A stretch of DNA of 64,000 bases, from NCBI RefSeq assembly GCF_040954835.1, contig NC_090711.1, positions 3,603,501 to 3,667,500 of the forward strand, in the 5' to 3' direction. Positions 24,889 to 38,275 of this stretch are shown here, piece by piece (position 1 is the first letter of the stretch; each line of letters starts with the position of its first letter). The notes below the pieces were generated by a model. It was not told where the DNA came from, did not search any database, and saw nothing but the letters and a program-made list of their open reading frames with translations. Made by a program: the position numbers and the translations under genes. This stretch comes from Lepisosteus oculatus (lineage: Eukaryota; Chordata; Actinopteri; Semionotiformes; Lepisosteidae).

Positions 24889-25433
24889 ATCGAGTACAAT
24901 TTACCATCACTATTGTTTCTACACAAAATACCAAAAGCAACATTTTCAATGTGCTTTGTACAAAATACACTGCCAGACTGTCACCAGCAACCACATAACC
25001 ATAAAAAAGATGTCACATCTTGACGAAGTATTTATAGTAGAGGACAGAAGCTGTACATAAAAGGTTTCCATTTATTCCGAGAACAGTTAAAAATTGCAGT
25101 AATTTATAATGGCATGTTAATGAGCGTTTGATTTTTATGAAACGGTTCTGTACATCTACTGACGGATAGCAAATCGCCATGTGCACAGGATAGGAGGACA
25201 AGTAAGATTCCTGAAAATTTGCTGCACTATGTCTTTTACACAGTAAAGACAGGCGAGCTACAGTACTGTGTGAAAAGTGCACAAATCAATCATAAAACAT
25301 CATTTAACAAAAAAGTTTTTTTCAACTACTACAGTACCTTAACAGAATGGCATTTGTCTTTATTTGTGAATATAATGACTGAAGAAAAAGAAAGTACTCT
25401 AAAGAATTTAGAGGTAGCAGCATGGTGCTCTCA

Positions 25434-25500
25434 ATTCAATTCCGTTTATTTTTATATAGCGCCTTTCAGAACAAGGTTGCCCCAAGGCGCTTAACAAAGC
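25434..25500 (+). repeat. Fish interspersed repeat with 'tatagcgcctttc' motif
   Basis: The order ctcaattcaattccgtttat, tttatatagcgcctttcaga, caaggttgccccaaggcgct matches a very common fish repeat (attcaattTTATTTATATAGCGCCTTTCacaacaa ... caaagcgctt). The repeat may extend to about 25780, but the later part is not clearly recognisable. It is an old fragment with no coding potential. Confidence 0.65.
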
Positions 25501-26389
25501 AAGCCACTGCAAGAGGTAGATGGTCAAAGTCATTGTCTTTGCTGCAGGTAGAGATAATGAAGTAGTCCTGCAGTATGTGGGGTAAGACACGCCTGTCCAC
25601 TTCCGTGCTCATGCGGAAGGTGTAACCAGCACCAGGTCACCAGCAAGCCAGCCGGTCTCTGCTGAGAGCCCCAGTGCCTGTCCGATTAGAGTGGGGGCTG
25701 TGTGACCCCCCGGCAGAGAGCTGTGGAAACTGAGCAGCTTGGGCAAACTGCTTGTCGCATGGCCCTTTTAACAGTCTTGACACAAACAGCCGACCTGATA
25801 ATAGAACGATTTCCTGATGTGCTTTTATCAAAACGGCTTGCTGCTGATGTCTAGAGAAACAGAAAAGGGAGACAAAGACGGAAGTGGTCAGGAGGTAAGG
25901 CTAACGCCAGTGACCACTGGGTTTTCAATGTCAAGCGCACCTGGAGATACAGTACTGTAGGTGAAGTGTAGGAATGTGGGAAGCTAAGTGCCAGTTTCCC
26001 TTTAAAGCGTGAAACAAAGTGGAGTAGGGCGCAGTGAATCTCCAGTAAATACATGAGTTGTGCATACAGCCTTTCTGCCATAGATTTCTTCCCAGTCATG
26101 TCAGTGGTGAAAAGTGTGTTTTGGGCTATGAAGCAGGGCAGGTCAGTGTGCTGTGTCAGTCGCTCTTCAGAGCCAGGGTACAGCTGTCACCACGGGGTGC
26201 TCCATAAACTTTATCTCAATGAATTGCACTTAGGGGGGTTTCTAACTGCTAATAGGCTCTTCTAATAAATGATCGCGCAGGACTGGCTTCTAAAAACAAA
26301 GAATTTATCATGGGCATGTCAATATTGCTAATGAAGCAGCAAGATCCAGCACACAGCAGAAAATAAACTTAAATTGACCCCTCTGTCGT
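25501..26389. other. Noncoding DNA, no gene seen
   Basis: The first 280 bases are moderately GC-rich and may be more of the preceding repeat. A TACAGTACTGTA palindrome lies near 25949-25960. No gene was recognised. Confidence 0.5.
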
Positions 26390-26640
26390 TCTTGCTCCTT
26401 CGCTATTCCTCATTCTCATTCTCTCTCCGTCTCCCTCTGCCTCGCTTCTCACTTCTCCCTCGGCCTCCGCCCTCCGCCCTCCGCCCCTCGCCCCTCGCCC
26501 CTCGCTCGCTGAGCCCGCAGCGCGCAGTGTTGTGGGACGCTTGGGAAGCAGGAGCTCCGAGCGGCGGTGCCTCCGTCGCACGCAGCAGGTGTATCAACCT
26601 TCAACCCCCAGGTGCTACGAGGCGATCCTTTCTCCTCAAA
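26390..26640 (+). promoter_or_regulatory. CpG-rich, pyrimidine-rich patch resembling an orphan promoter
   Basis: A C/T-rich run leads into ctccgccctccgccc repeats and then CpG-dense text (cgctcgctgagcccgcagcgcg, gagcggcggtgcctccgtcgc). GC-rich 5' ends with TCC-rich upstream tracts are typical of vertebrate CpG-island promoters. A possible weak donor is cagcag/gtgtat near 26586, but no following coding exon can be identified. It could also be an isolated CpG island or an enhancer. Confidence 0.35.
26461..26510 (+). repeat. Short GC-rich tandem repeats (CCTCCGC)n and (CCCTCGC)n
   Basis: Three cctccgc-type units are followed by three cccctcg-type units, all pyrimidine-rich with CpG. They lie inside the CpG-rich patch above. 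Confidence 0.85.
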
Positions 26641-27670
26641 ATACGCAAATCAGATTTCGAATTAACCGCGCGAGCAATTTGTCAGCGAACGAAACATTAA
26701 ACTGTGGAACAAAACAATTGAGACCATTGATTCGTCTTTTCTGGCGTTATCTTAATGAAGTGAACGCTCGCCTGGCTAATGACCTAGTAATGTTTTTTTT
26801 TTTCTCTTGCTTTCTTTCTCACACGCTCTCACAGATAAATACACTTTTGCAGAGTTCATTTCGGCACATCTTCAAAATGAGGAGAGAGTGGGGCGGCTGT
26901 AGCCACCCGTTCCCTTAGAAATGGTAGATCTTTTTTTCTCTCACCTTTTTGTTTTGAACTTTTCTTTACGAAATATTTCATGTAAACTGAAGCCCTGCGA
27001 ACTGAAGACACTGCAGCTGACAGCGGAGTCTGTTACTAGTGGAGGAGAAACACCCTACACTTTGCATTCCAGAGGCATTAGGGCTGCTACAGAAGGATAA
27101 TACTCCATTAATTCATAAATGCTTAGTGGCATATCTATTTATTTCAAATGAAATGCACCATAATATTCACACATCAGGAATGAGTTGGGGCGTCTTAAAT
27201 ACTACTGAAATTATTGATCATTGCTTTTTACTTATTAAAATTTTATTAAAATAGAACATTCCGTGAAGTTGGCTATCGGGTCTTGCAGAGCAGGATGTTT
27301 TTTTTTTTACTTCAGCTAGAGTGGAAATCTGCTAATTGTAGCACTTGACAATTGCTGAGAAACAGGAATGAATGAAGCAAATGACGTTAATTTAAGCTGC
27401 TCAATAAAAAAAAAGGAAAATTTAGCACCGACACACATTTTTAGACCGAAGTGAGATACTCGCATTCCTGGATACCCACACTAGATAGTGGTCAATTTGG
27501 CTTAGATTTTAATTCACTGTACTACTGCCGAGCTGACCTGAGCTGTCTTTGATTTCTTGATTATTCTTAACTTGCGATATAATGTAACTGTGTATAAACT
27601 CTGCGAGTGTGCGTGGGTCTCGGATGGTTATTGTTACAATGCTGTTGCATTCTAGAAAGTGTGTAAGAAA
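26641..27670. other. Noncoding DNA, no gene seen
   Basis: AT-rich with T-runs near 26790 and 27298. If the patch at 26.4-26.6 kb is a first exon, this would be its intron, but nothing confirms that. Confidence 0.5.
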
Positions 27671-27735
27671 CAGATATACTATCGGCTCCAGTACTCCAGA
27701 TATACTATCGGAGTTGCCAACTCCAATACTCCAGT
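27671..27735 (+). repeat. Imperfect tandem repeat, period 26
   Basis: The 15-mer cagatatactatcgg occurs at 27671-27685 and 27697-27711. Each copy is followed by a ctcca.tactccag unit. This is a local duplication with further partial copies. Confidence 0.85.
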
Positions 27736-30469
27736 TTTAGTTCAAATGGACCCCTGCTTATCTACACTTTCACATCGTTAAAAAATAGTTGCAAAGATGA
27801 ACGGATCATTCACTGAATTCATTCGCATTTAAATGAAAATGAAAATCCATTTTATTTTCATATTATTTCTAAGGCGCCTACAATTCTACTTATTTTGCCA
27901 GTGTTTAACATTTGCTTCTGACACAAGTCTAACACCAGCCCTGCAGCCCTGAAGCCCCTAAGCAGCCCGAGCAGAGCCACTGAACCTGCCAGAGACATAC
28001 AGTACATGGATCCTGTAAAAGACATCTGAGCACTTCTCCCAAGCTAAATTTTCACACCCTGCAAACTTAGCATTTGCTGTAATTCTCCATACACTTTCGG
28101 CTTTAGTATGATCTGCACAGTCGTATTCCAGGATTACAATTTTACCGTTTTGTTTTATCTTTAACCAGCGGTTCTCCAGTACGGTATCTGATTGTCTCAA
28201 TGCAAAAACACGAGCAACAGCCAAATTCAAGCTCTGCCGTTTGGACAGCTCAGCAGGACAGCGCAGCCGGTAAAGGGAAAGCATTTTTGTTATCTCGTGG
28301 TAACGCTTGGCGCCATTCAAAAAGTAGATTTTTTTTAAACAAAAAAACCCCCGCTTTTTTTCACCCCCTTTCTCTTTTTTTTTTAATAAACTTGTCATCA
28401 AAGAGCAATAACAAATTGATGAGGGTCTTCCAAAGACATAAATTCAATTTCGAGTGGACTAAATGAATGCAGAGGAGAAGAGAGAGGCTGCCTGCCTGTT
28501 TTTTGCTGTCCTTTGCAAAACTGCAAAATAGATTTTTGTGTCTTATTACAGCACAGACAAGGCCGGTATGTAACAAAAACTAGTTTAATTATAGAGTTAA
28601 AATGATAATAACAGCACTAATAAAAGACTGGAACTGAATCTGTAGTGGGAGAGGTTATGTCCTTTGCAGTAAATCCAATTTCCATGTGATTTTTTTAATT
28701 CCAGACCCTGATAAGAGAATATATTGTCCTGAAAGCAGTCTGTAGGATTCAGAATGCTTCTCTTCTACGTGGAAACAGATGAGTGTCTTGATAACTTGTG
28801 TCTGAAGTTGTGCTCTTGTAGTCGCCATGTGACTGACCTCTCAGTGCCATTTTCCTTAACCCTCCGGTTCATTCGCTCTCAAGTTCTTTAATAGTTGAGC
28901 TCTGAAATGGCCCAATGAGCTGTGAACTCCGAACCTCTTTGTGTTAAACCAGTACAGACTTTTCATTAACCCACTAAAGCTCGCTGGAACGGTCTGATGT
29001 TTTTCTGGGTGTAGTTTGTTTTGGGAAGCACAGCTACTATCTTTTTTTTTTTCGGTCTCTAAATCCTGATTGGTGCTTGGGGAAAAAATGATCACATCCT
29101 TAGGTAAATCAAAATATACAGTATGATTGATGTAAGCATGTTGTGTTTTTTAAGATATGAAGATTGAGATGAATATTCAATTATCCTAGATGGCATTGCT
29201 CTCTGCTGTTGTAAGTGTAGGCGGTTGTTATGGATACATATTGTATATAAAGTATATTTTCCACCTCGCACGTCTGTGCGTTAGTCTTAGATGGTGACTT
29301 GAGTGTTTTCTCATTCTCTGTCTTTTCTGACACTGGGATTGCCTGTCTGCATGGGGACAGCTGGGTTCTGGTCCTCTTTCACAAGTGTCATTGCTTTTGG
29401 ATAAGAGGAGGGCAAAGACTGTGCCCCACAGAGCTAAAGGTGCCATTTTAAGGCTGGTTTTTCAGTGGCAATGGCAGCTGGGAATGGCAGCTATTAATAT
29501 CAGCTGTTCTGGAGAGTCATCCTGCCTGTCAGACAGTTGTGACCCCCCCCACCACCAAAAAAACCTGCTCCTCGTTGGCCCTCACCAGTGGCCTTTATAA
29601 CAAGCAGGGTGCACTCAGGCCTTTGCCTTATCTGGGCACAGCAGCACATGCTCTCAAGGCCCAGATATCCAGCTTTTTAAGAGCCATGTCTAAAAAAAGG
29701 GACATCTGTTCTCTGGCATCAGTCAAGTCGTGTTGCGTACCTCCCCACCCCACTAACGTGATCCCGATAACAGGAAAATCACGGGACGACTTCAGATTGG
29801 ACGTGCAAATGCGTTCGAAGCTTTACTGGCTACTGTGAATGAATTGAAAGCGACATGTTCAGTTTCTGTAAGACCAGTGTTCAAAGTAAAGCATTTGTCT
29901 TCAGTGTCTTGAGGGCATGCAGTTAACCACTCTGCTCAAAAATAGGATTTTTAAGGTATTACTGATGCTTCGGAGAATTCACTAATTCTTAAATTTGTAC
30001 GATAATTAGATATTTTAGAATTCAATATGTAATAAGATGAGTGAAGAGTTAGTGTAAAATAATTTTGCGTTTGCCAGAGAACATTAGCAGCAATGCATCT
30101 ACTGTAGCAGACAGACAGACGTTTGTCTCAACATGGGTAAAATTACATTATAAATACATTTAGCACAGCATTGCGCAACAACAGATTGAGCTAGTGAACT
30201 CCTACAGAAGAATGGCCCTGTTTTAAGAGCTTTTATTATTTTATGCCATGTTGTTGTAAGAATTACTTGGCCTCGCCTTCAGATAAACAGTGACTCTCAG
30301 CGGCAGATGCAATATTATGGTACAGGCCTCTATAAATTTTAATTAGCCAGCTAATTAGGTTGTTTTAGACTCGGTGCAATAGCAAGTTGACCTTTGATCC
30401 GACTATAAAGTTTAATGACGTTTCCTTGCCAAGCCCAGGATTCACTGAATGTTTTTTCTTTTGTTGTTT
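27736..30469. other. Noncoding DNA, no gene seen
   Basis: About 2.7 kb of mixed sequence. A 147-codon minus-strand frame at 27958-28401 starts in a Lys-rich run made by a poly-T tract and shows no domain. No RNA gene or known repeat was recognised. Confidence 0.5.
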
Positions 30470-30487
30470 TTGTTGTTGTTGTTGTTG
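30470..30487. repeat. (TTG)n short microsatellite
   Basis: About six TTG units following a T-rich tract. It explains the Gln run in a minus-strand frame. Confidence 0.85.
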
Positions 30488-33400
30488 AAATAGTCGTGGT
30501 AACCCAGGGTGGCCGGGGAGAGACTCTTTGGTGAGGCCTGTGCCAAGAGGCCTGGGATTCGCAGCCCGGCACCTGTCCCTGGCCCAGGCCAGTGTCAGGG
30601 AAGGGAGAGCTACTGCAGTGCAGTGCTGCTTTCTCATCCCCTGCAATCGGACGTGCGCAGCACCCCAGCCTGAGTCAGCACAATTCCTCTTTTGATTGGT
30701 TGATCCGAGCAGGATACTTGCAATTTATGCTAAAGGAGAGACAACGTCAGCCTCCCATAACAGTAACAGTAGTTGAGATTTTTTTAAGTGTTTTGTCAGG
30801 ACCGCCCATTACATTCCTAGCCGTGCTCATTTTTGAAAATGTACTTTTTTAACGTTTTCGGCACGGTCCACCCTCCTTTTTTCCGTTCCACTTTTCCCAT
30901 CACCTTTACCCTCAACAGCACTGTGGTTTGCGCCCATGCCTCGGTTTCTTCGTATCACTTTTTAATTCTTCTTTCTTTGAAACAAACTTCATCGCCAAAG
31001 CAGGTTTTTTGATCGACCAGCTGCTTCTGCAGCAGCTAAAATATCTGTCCTGTGGGTCAATGTAATCTTGCTTAATAGCGGTTTACTCTTCAACACAACA
31101 TTTTTCTTGTTAGGACGACAGTTTCAAATGAGATTGCTGATGCGCTCCTTCACTAATGCTTTTACCAGGGACAGCCTATGCTTTTAAATACTTGTGCAAT
31201 AAAATGCTCTACAGCTCCAGATGAGAGCTCTATTAAATTTGGATCGCTAACCATCCCCATCGGTTTCTTTCTGGACACCCAGATTTACTGGACTGCTTTT
31301 TCGCCATTGGACTAGGCTTAATTAATTTTACAGTTAACGTTCACGGCAAAGCTTCAAAATGAGGAGGAAGGTGTAATTACTGTACACAGGAGGTTGTACT
31401 GCAAAGGGTTTCACAGGTAGCCTCTACTGCAGTGAAGACAGACAGGAGAGCAAGAAAAGCAGAGAGTTTCCCTTATTTATTAATTAAGAAAAGCCCTGAT
31501 GTTATTTTAACTATCTCCCCCCCCAATAAAAATTGTTTCTCAGAAGTCATTCGTTTCATTCTCTGCCTTGGACGGTTTTCAAACTTCGCGTGTGCTGCCG
31601 CAGTCCAGCTCAGTGAGTCCTAGTTAACTTTTATTGGTATTTTAACCATGTCTTCATTATCATAAACACTGTGGGGCCAAAGCCATTCTCAAGCACCTTC
31701 AGACAGAGAATTAGCATCCCGTTCTTAGGTTACACAAGGGTTATCTTCTAGCAAATATTGTAGATTTACTCTGGAAAAAGTCAATAAATCTCTCTTAATT
31801 ATGCATTTATACATAGACCAGATATGTGCAGTGTTTTGATGTACTTTACAACTAAAAATGTATTTTAAAGTTGGCATGAAAATATAATACTGCACAGAGT
31901 GAAATCACTCGAGCACTTATCTGTCATGTTACGGCACTGGCGGTGATGTGGCTGGTGTGTGGATGCCCCAGTTCTCATCCGTTCCGTACGATCTGGCCAA
32001 CTTGAAACATTTGATCAGGAAAGAATGGAAAACAACGCAGTTGTTGCTGAAACTTGGGGGGAGAAGCATCTACTAGACTTCATACTGTCAAGAGCTTAAT
32101 CAGCTTGCTGTGTTCTCATAGAGAGAAGCTGCTGTAAACTTGGCAGCCATTTTTCAACCAGTGGCTAAATTTCCTGACCGGGTGACAGGCCCAGACGTCT
32201 TGCTTATCTGTTTGAAGTGGCATTTGCTGATACATTATCGGGGCTGTCGCTCACACCAAAGGGCATTCCTGTCCCCAGTCCGACATTCCCGCTTTCAGTC
32301 TGTCTCACACCAGAGGTCTGTCTCCTGTCAGCGTCGGCAAGTCCCGGTGTCTCTAGCGAAGGCTTTCTGCTCCAGCCTGTGACAGGAGTCTGGACAGCTC
32401 CACTCACTGCACTGCCTGGTTGCTCATACACTGTCTGACTATCTTTAACAGAACAGCAAGCTACACAACTTGCAGCCTTTAGTTCCATTTGTTTTGTGTT
32501 CCTTTTTCTCTCCAGTTTGAGTGCCTTTCTGCAGTCTCTCTCATCTTTTCTTGATTTGGTATTCTCGTAATTTAGGAGAAAAAAAGACGATCTTTGCAAA
32601 GTGAACACGGCCAAAATTCACCAGCAACAGCCATCCTCTCTACTGAATACGAAACTATGAAGCAACACTTTTGCAGCAGTTGAATTGACACTCATTTTAA
32701 AAGCCAAGTTCATTTCCCCACCTTATTCAAATTATAGCATATGAACCAAGAAATGGTCTGAATACATCTTTTGCAGTACGTTTTTCTCAATCTTAAAAAC
32801 ACCCACTAATTTCTAAGCAGCCAGTGATTGTCTGATTTTTCACATCTAGAAATTCCACTTTTTTAACAGTGGAATATCCTCTCCTGCTGAAGAGTAGGGA
32901 CAGTTTAGTAGGTTGGCTCACAGCTTTAGGCATCTGACTCGTTGAACTGTGCACCCTTGTCTGAGAAATTCATACAGTGTAGGTTTGTTTCCTAACATTG
33001 CGAACTGCATGGTGGACTCCGCTCCATTAGAAACATACCCGAAAAAAGCAGTACCTCGGTCACAGTGCAGTGCACAGTTTCAACGGCACAGCCTCCATAG
33101 TTTTGCTCTGCCCCAGGAGAGATTCCATTGATCACGAGTAGAAGCCTCTATTGATGAGAAAATACACCAGCAATGCCAGTTGTCTGGCTATCTGTCTTCC
33201 TTGTACCTCAAGAAACCTCCCTTGTTTTGCAACATCAGAACCATTTCAAGTGTCATCTGCTCTGCAAATGTGCTGCTGTGATTCCTGACATAATCTTAAA
33301 TACCGTATCTGCATTTATGGTGCAATGCATTAATCACGGCGTTTGGTCTGTATTTATAGACAGTGGCATTTATGCCTTTTTATTTTTAAAACTACAAGGT

Positions 33401-36400
33401 GGAAAGAACGTTAAAGCGACACAGTTCCAAGGACATTTTAACAGCCTTTTCTAATATGTACGCTGCTTTTCTGCCGGTATGTCACTTGAAAATAAGCAAG
33501 CTAGGCTAATGGCGTTTAAACTCTGTTATAATAAGAGTAATAATGAATAGAGAAGAAAATGGGCAATAGCCTCAAGAGGACGTTTAGACGCATCTTTCTT
33601 CAAATGCATTTGAGTGATTGTTTCTTTCTTCAATAACTGGTTCAAATAATGTTTTCTTATAGCTCTCTCTGGCTTTTAGCTGAATTCGCCGCCGTTGTAG
33701 AATGCTAACTAGGTTCTCACTGTCACTGCATTCTTGAAATATGCACTTTAAGGAAGATATCTGATTGGTGATGCAGTCCAGGGCATCATCTTCCTACTTA
33801 GTGAACTGTTAAGACATCAATCTACATAACAATACAATTTTCAATTAAACTCGGCTTACAGTATTGCACTATATGAGTATATGCCATAAAACACTCTCTG
33901 GATACAAAGTATGTGGCATTATTGTGCTTCAAAGAATTCTGACCACTATATGATCTTTTTTTCCTGTTAAAAGTTTTTTTTTAAAAAATTGTTCTGTTCT
34001 AGGCTCTGAGTAACTGGACTTGTCAATGGGGTGAACTTTGTATTTTCAAAATAATAATAATACAAATCATTTTAATTCAAATATCTTCATTCAGTGGTCT
34101 GTCATTTTGCAAATGTTAGCTAAAAAAGTGTCTGGGTGGCTTTTTTCATTTTAATTACCTCCTAATAGCTGACAGTTCCCCTGAATTTTAAAATGTTGGA
34201 TGATTAATTTTAGGTTCCCATCCACTTAAATTAGAGGATAATTTAAGTATTCTAGAATTAAATTTATTCCAGAAGTGGCACGTTCCCTAGATTAATCCAC
34301 GAACCCTAACTGTCCTCTCATCCCTCAAACCCAAACACACGTCTGTCTTTCTGCACAGATTACAGACACCTACAAACTCATAGTCCCTGACATCCCCAGC
34401 TGGTAGACTTTGAATCCACAAGGAAAAGATGAAAAAGAGCATCTTGTGTTATTTTATAAGCAAGTTTTTCGAAAACTGGCCTTTTGACCCATACTGTACA
34501 TACGTTATGAGATTTTTCCCCGTGTCTGAGTAATAGAAGAATATGAATTATAGTAATGTGAATATTAATCGGCCCTGGCCATTTCTCAGTGCTGAAAAGC
34601 AGACCTGTCTAAACATACTTTTCAGACTTTATGTAAAGCCTTCCATAATTTATATAAGCTTCACTCATATAAATATAAGGTTAGCAGGCACAGACAGCTG
34701 TTTTGTTTAGTAGGACTCATCAGAGAGGTGAAGCTAATACACCATAACCCTGAAGTTTCTTACTTTATAGAACTAGATTCAAAGAACTTCAAATGGTAAA
34801 TAAGTTAAACGCTTACTATGATCTATAAATACATGATAAGCAATAGAAAATGCTTTTTCCTTGGTAACATTTTTAAAATGTTTTTTACATAGTTTAATGG
34901 TAGGACCTTTGTGACAGAACAGATGATGATATGATATATGATGATAAGGATATTAAATACACACGTTTCATTTCATTATTGCACTGGAAATGTAGGCTTG
35001 GAGATTCAAATTCTGTTTTAGTTAGGAGTTCAAGGAAAGCAATTCAGAACTTAATAATAGAGCACACAAAGCAGTTTGCTAAAACTCTAAGAATGTTAAA
35101 TATTATTTGCCCTTTTTAGCGCAATGCAGACTCTTGAATGAATGCAATAATTTACAATAGATTAAGATCTCACTTCTTTTTTTTTGTTTTAGTATGTCCA
35201 TTTTTTGAGCAACTCAGTAGTAAAATTGAAAGCAGATTTATTTAATGGATAAATCCGTGCTTTATTGATGTGGTGTGAATAATAAAAAATTCAGCTGTGC
35301 TTTCACTACTGAAAAGATTAATCATTTTGGCAACACTGGAAGAAATACCCCCAGTTGAGGAACAAACGAGACTGTGGTTTTGCTTCGGAAAAGGCCGGGT
35401 CAGTCTGAGGCCCATGTGTGATATAAATCCTTGACACTCTCCCTCTTGCAAGTTATCCACCAGTATCTAATCAATGGGCACCAGCGATCAAGTCCTGGGG
35501 ATGGACTCTGCACCTCAGTATGGTAGTAAATCCTCCATGTTTATGGTTCTCATTTTCTTTTTCTGTTCCCCTATTGCTGTACTTGTTGCTGCTGCTGCAT
35601 GATTATTGGATTGAAACCCAAACAGACATTTCTTCCACTGATTGAACAAATTGATCCCGGATTTATTTTTTTTCCTCCTCCTGAGAGAGGCGGACGGCGA
35701 GCTTGGAGGCCCCCCTTGTGGAGCGACGGCATGGAGCTGTGCCTCTCCCGGGCCCTGCCTCTCGTGTCCCTCCCTCGGCCTACCCGCCCGCTGATGGTAT
35801 CGGGCCTGACACCCCCACTGGAGGGGCTGTGCTAGTTTCAGCCCCTGCTCCCTGTAAGAGCTGCATTGCAGCTGAGGGCTCTGGCCTGGTTCCTGCTTTA
35901 GCCCAGCTCTGAACTGGAGGACCAGTTTTGTCAAAATAAACCCCCCAGACTGGACCAGAGCCTATGCTGGATCTGCAGCAGGGCTACTTACAGATAAGAA
36001 ATGACTTGTTTCTGGATTCAGTACCTCTTCACGTGGTTCCCTGCTGTAATATTTATTCATTTAATGATTTTTCTCAGTGCAGAGGTGGATAATACTACTA
36101 CCGCCCTTGTTTTTATTTTAACAGTTTGAATGTTTAGACGTGTTGTATGAGGTTAAGACGAGGACCGGAGGATTTGTGTTCTCTGAACAGAGCACAGGAA
36201 CACAATTCCTCCCGTGTGTTTTGCTGTAAAGTGGCAGTGCAGGCCTTTGGGTCACAGGTGAATGGTGCTGTGTAGATCCTAACGTGAGTAAATCCCACTT
36301 TTTTGGCGTTCAGAAGCGTATACGTGTTTGAAATTAAAGATTTCCATTTTGTCTCCGATTTTACTGTCACTGCTGGTCGGACGTGTAATTAAATGATTTT

Positions 36401-37450
36401 CGGTGATAACACACATACAGCAAATGGGTGAGAAAATCGTGTCTGTTGCCTCTGTGTATCGAAGACTGCAGCGGCAGAGATGAGCAGATTCCATTCTCCT
36501 TACATTATCTGAGGACTAATTCAGATCGTGAAACAGCTTATAAGACTACTTCTTTTAATGAGTGCTACTAAGTGGAGTCCTCTTCAATTTATTGTTTGAG
36601 ATCTCCTCCTTCAAAACTGAACTTTTTGAGGTTAAGCCTTAATTTTAAGATTCAAGTTTGTCAATTTTTTTTCTTTCTGAATGTCCTGACTTCTTAAGGC
36701 TTCTTATCAGAAATAAAGAAGGTGAAATTGCGTATTATGCCTTTAAATCCTCGTTTTACAGGCTGCCAGAAAGATATAAGAAGGTATTAGCCTTTGTAGA
36801 CCTATACAGTATGTGAAATCTTTTTATTTTAAATAACAGTACTTTTCCAAAAATACTACAATACCTTAAATTCTAGGCAAGATGTTGGTTTTGATTTCAG
36901 AAAATTCAAAGATTAATGGAGCCCACGCTATTTTCACTGTAAACAAAATCTGGTCCATTTACATTTCGTGGTCATACATCTTTAAAGGAAAATAATTCTA
37001 AACTTCGGCCTGCATGTTTTCAGAGTGGAAGCTAGTGGCATGTTATCTGGCATTATACTCCAGCAGATATCCTTTGAAACATAAATATCATTATGTAGAT
37101 CAGAGTTACCCTTCTTGACTGTTAAGTGGAGTTTCTGGGCTCGTTGTCTGTCAGTAATAATATATCCACCATTCTCCCATTGTAAGGCTTGCGTCATGAT
37201 GTCGATAGCACTGCGTCTGAATGCTCAATACAGCTCCTGCTTGAAAATACGCATGCCAAATAAGGGAGCTTTGAATATGGTAAGGACAAACGCCACTGAA
37301 GTGATTTTTTGTTATTCTGTTTTATAAATGGCAATTATTCCGCTACTAATTATTTTTTCTTCCAATTATTGACCGCTAATGTTTAAATTCTAAAGCTTAA
37401 GAATGAAAATTACACCCGAAGTTTTAAAGTGTAATGTTACAAAGGGACTG
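30488..37450. other. Long noncoding stretch, no gene seen
   Basis: About 7 kb without a recognisable gene. Repeat-free blocks such as 31000-31350 (with a ctgcttctgcagcag palindrome and ggcttaattaattttacag) and 33700-33850 look like possible conserved elements. Overlapping frames on both strands at 35.5-35.9 kb lie in a moderately GC-rich patch and are not convincing as genes. Confidence 0.5.
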
Positions 37451-37785
37451 GCACAACGGGGTGACTGTTAACACTGTTGTCTCACAGCTCCTGGGTCTGG
37501 GGTTCAGTTCTGGGCTGGAGCACCCTTTGGGGTGGAGTTCGCATGTACTTCCCAAAGTGAAATGGGTTTCCCCCAGGTGCTGCGGTTACCTCCCTTTGCC
37601 AAAAGACAAGCAGAGTAGGTTTGACTGGGGCTATTCTACATCATCTCTTTCTCTGTTCCTGTGTTATGGAATGGCATCCTGTTCAGGGCGAGAGCTGTCA
37701 CGTGATCTTAGTGGTGCCTTGCGCCCTATGTTTCCAGGATACAGAAACGAGGAAGAGCGGTTTTCTTATAACGAATAAGCGGATG
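37451..37785 (+). repeat. Interspersed repeat family A, copy 3
   Basis: Head: gcacaacggggtgactgtta, then ttgtctcacagctcctgggt and ggggttcagttctgg. Middle: ggtggagttcgcatgtactt and atgggtttcccccaggtgct. Tail: aatggcatcctgttcagggc and aggaagagcggttttcttat. All three parts occur in the family order, so this is a nearly full-length but eroded copy. Its internal frame (114 codons) is not a protein. Confidence 0.75.
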
Positions 37786-38192
37786 TTATAAAGGCGTCAG
37801 ATATTGTCTGATTCAGTAATACAAAAATACTCTTGACACCCAAAGCCACCTCATGTCCTGGTAGGAGATAAAAGAGAGAAGTCTCCCCATCTGCTCTGAG
37901 CTGCTCATGCACAGCCAGCACTCATCAGGCTACACAAAGTGGACCCAGCCAGATCTTGTCTTGTGGCATTGCCTTTCAAAGCCCCTGCCGCAGTCAGCAT
38001 TATTGCATATTTAATGTCCTGATGAGCACTTCCACCTGCTGACACAGGCAAAGTGACAGAACAATACACCCCTCTGGAACAAGATCATCAATCGACTCCG
38101 CACTCGTGCTCTTCAGCAGCAAGGGAAGGGGGCAGGACAGCGCTCACAGAGCCTCGGGTTCCAGATTGTGCGTCGGACACACTCGCAGACAC
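37786..38192. other. Noncoding DNA, no gene seen
   Basis: Short mixed stretch between the repeat copy and the motif cluster at 38.2 kb. It holds nothing recognised. Confidence 0.5.
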
Positions 38193-38275
38193 CACGTGCA
38201 CTCTACGGGCTATAAATACCGTTCTGCATGCAAATGGAACTGCAACGGCTCTGCATGGAAATGCATGTTGCATAT
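38193..38275 (+). promoter_or_regulatory. E-box, TATA-like and octamer cluster, candidate promoter or enhancer
   Basis: CACGTG at 38193-38198, TATAAATA at 38211-38218 and a perfect octamer ATGCAAAT at 38228-38235 sit within 45 bases. Related POU-like words follow (ggaaatgcatg, gttgcatat). Octamers usually lie upstream of the TATA box and not downstream, so the arrangement may be an enhancer. No gene follows that I can identify. Confidence 0.3.

Noticed and set aside
25257-25275. Text similar to microRNA mir-101 (tacagtactgtg)
   Set aside because: The rest of the mature sequence differs and no stem is present. It is one of the many TACAGTA words.
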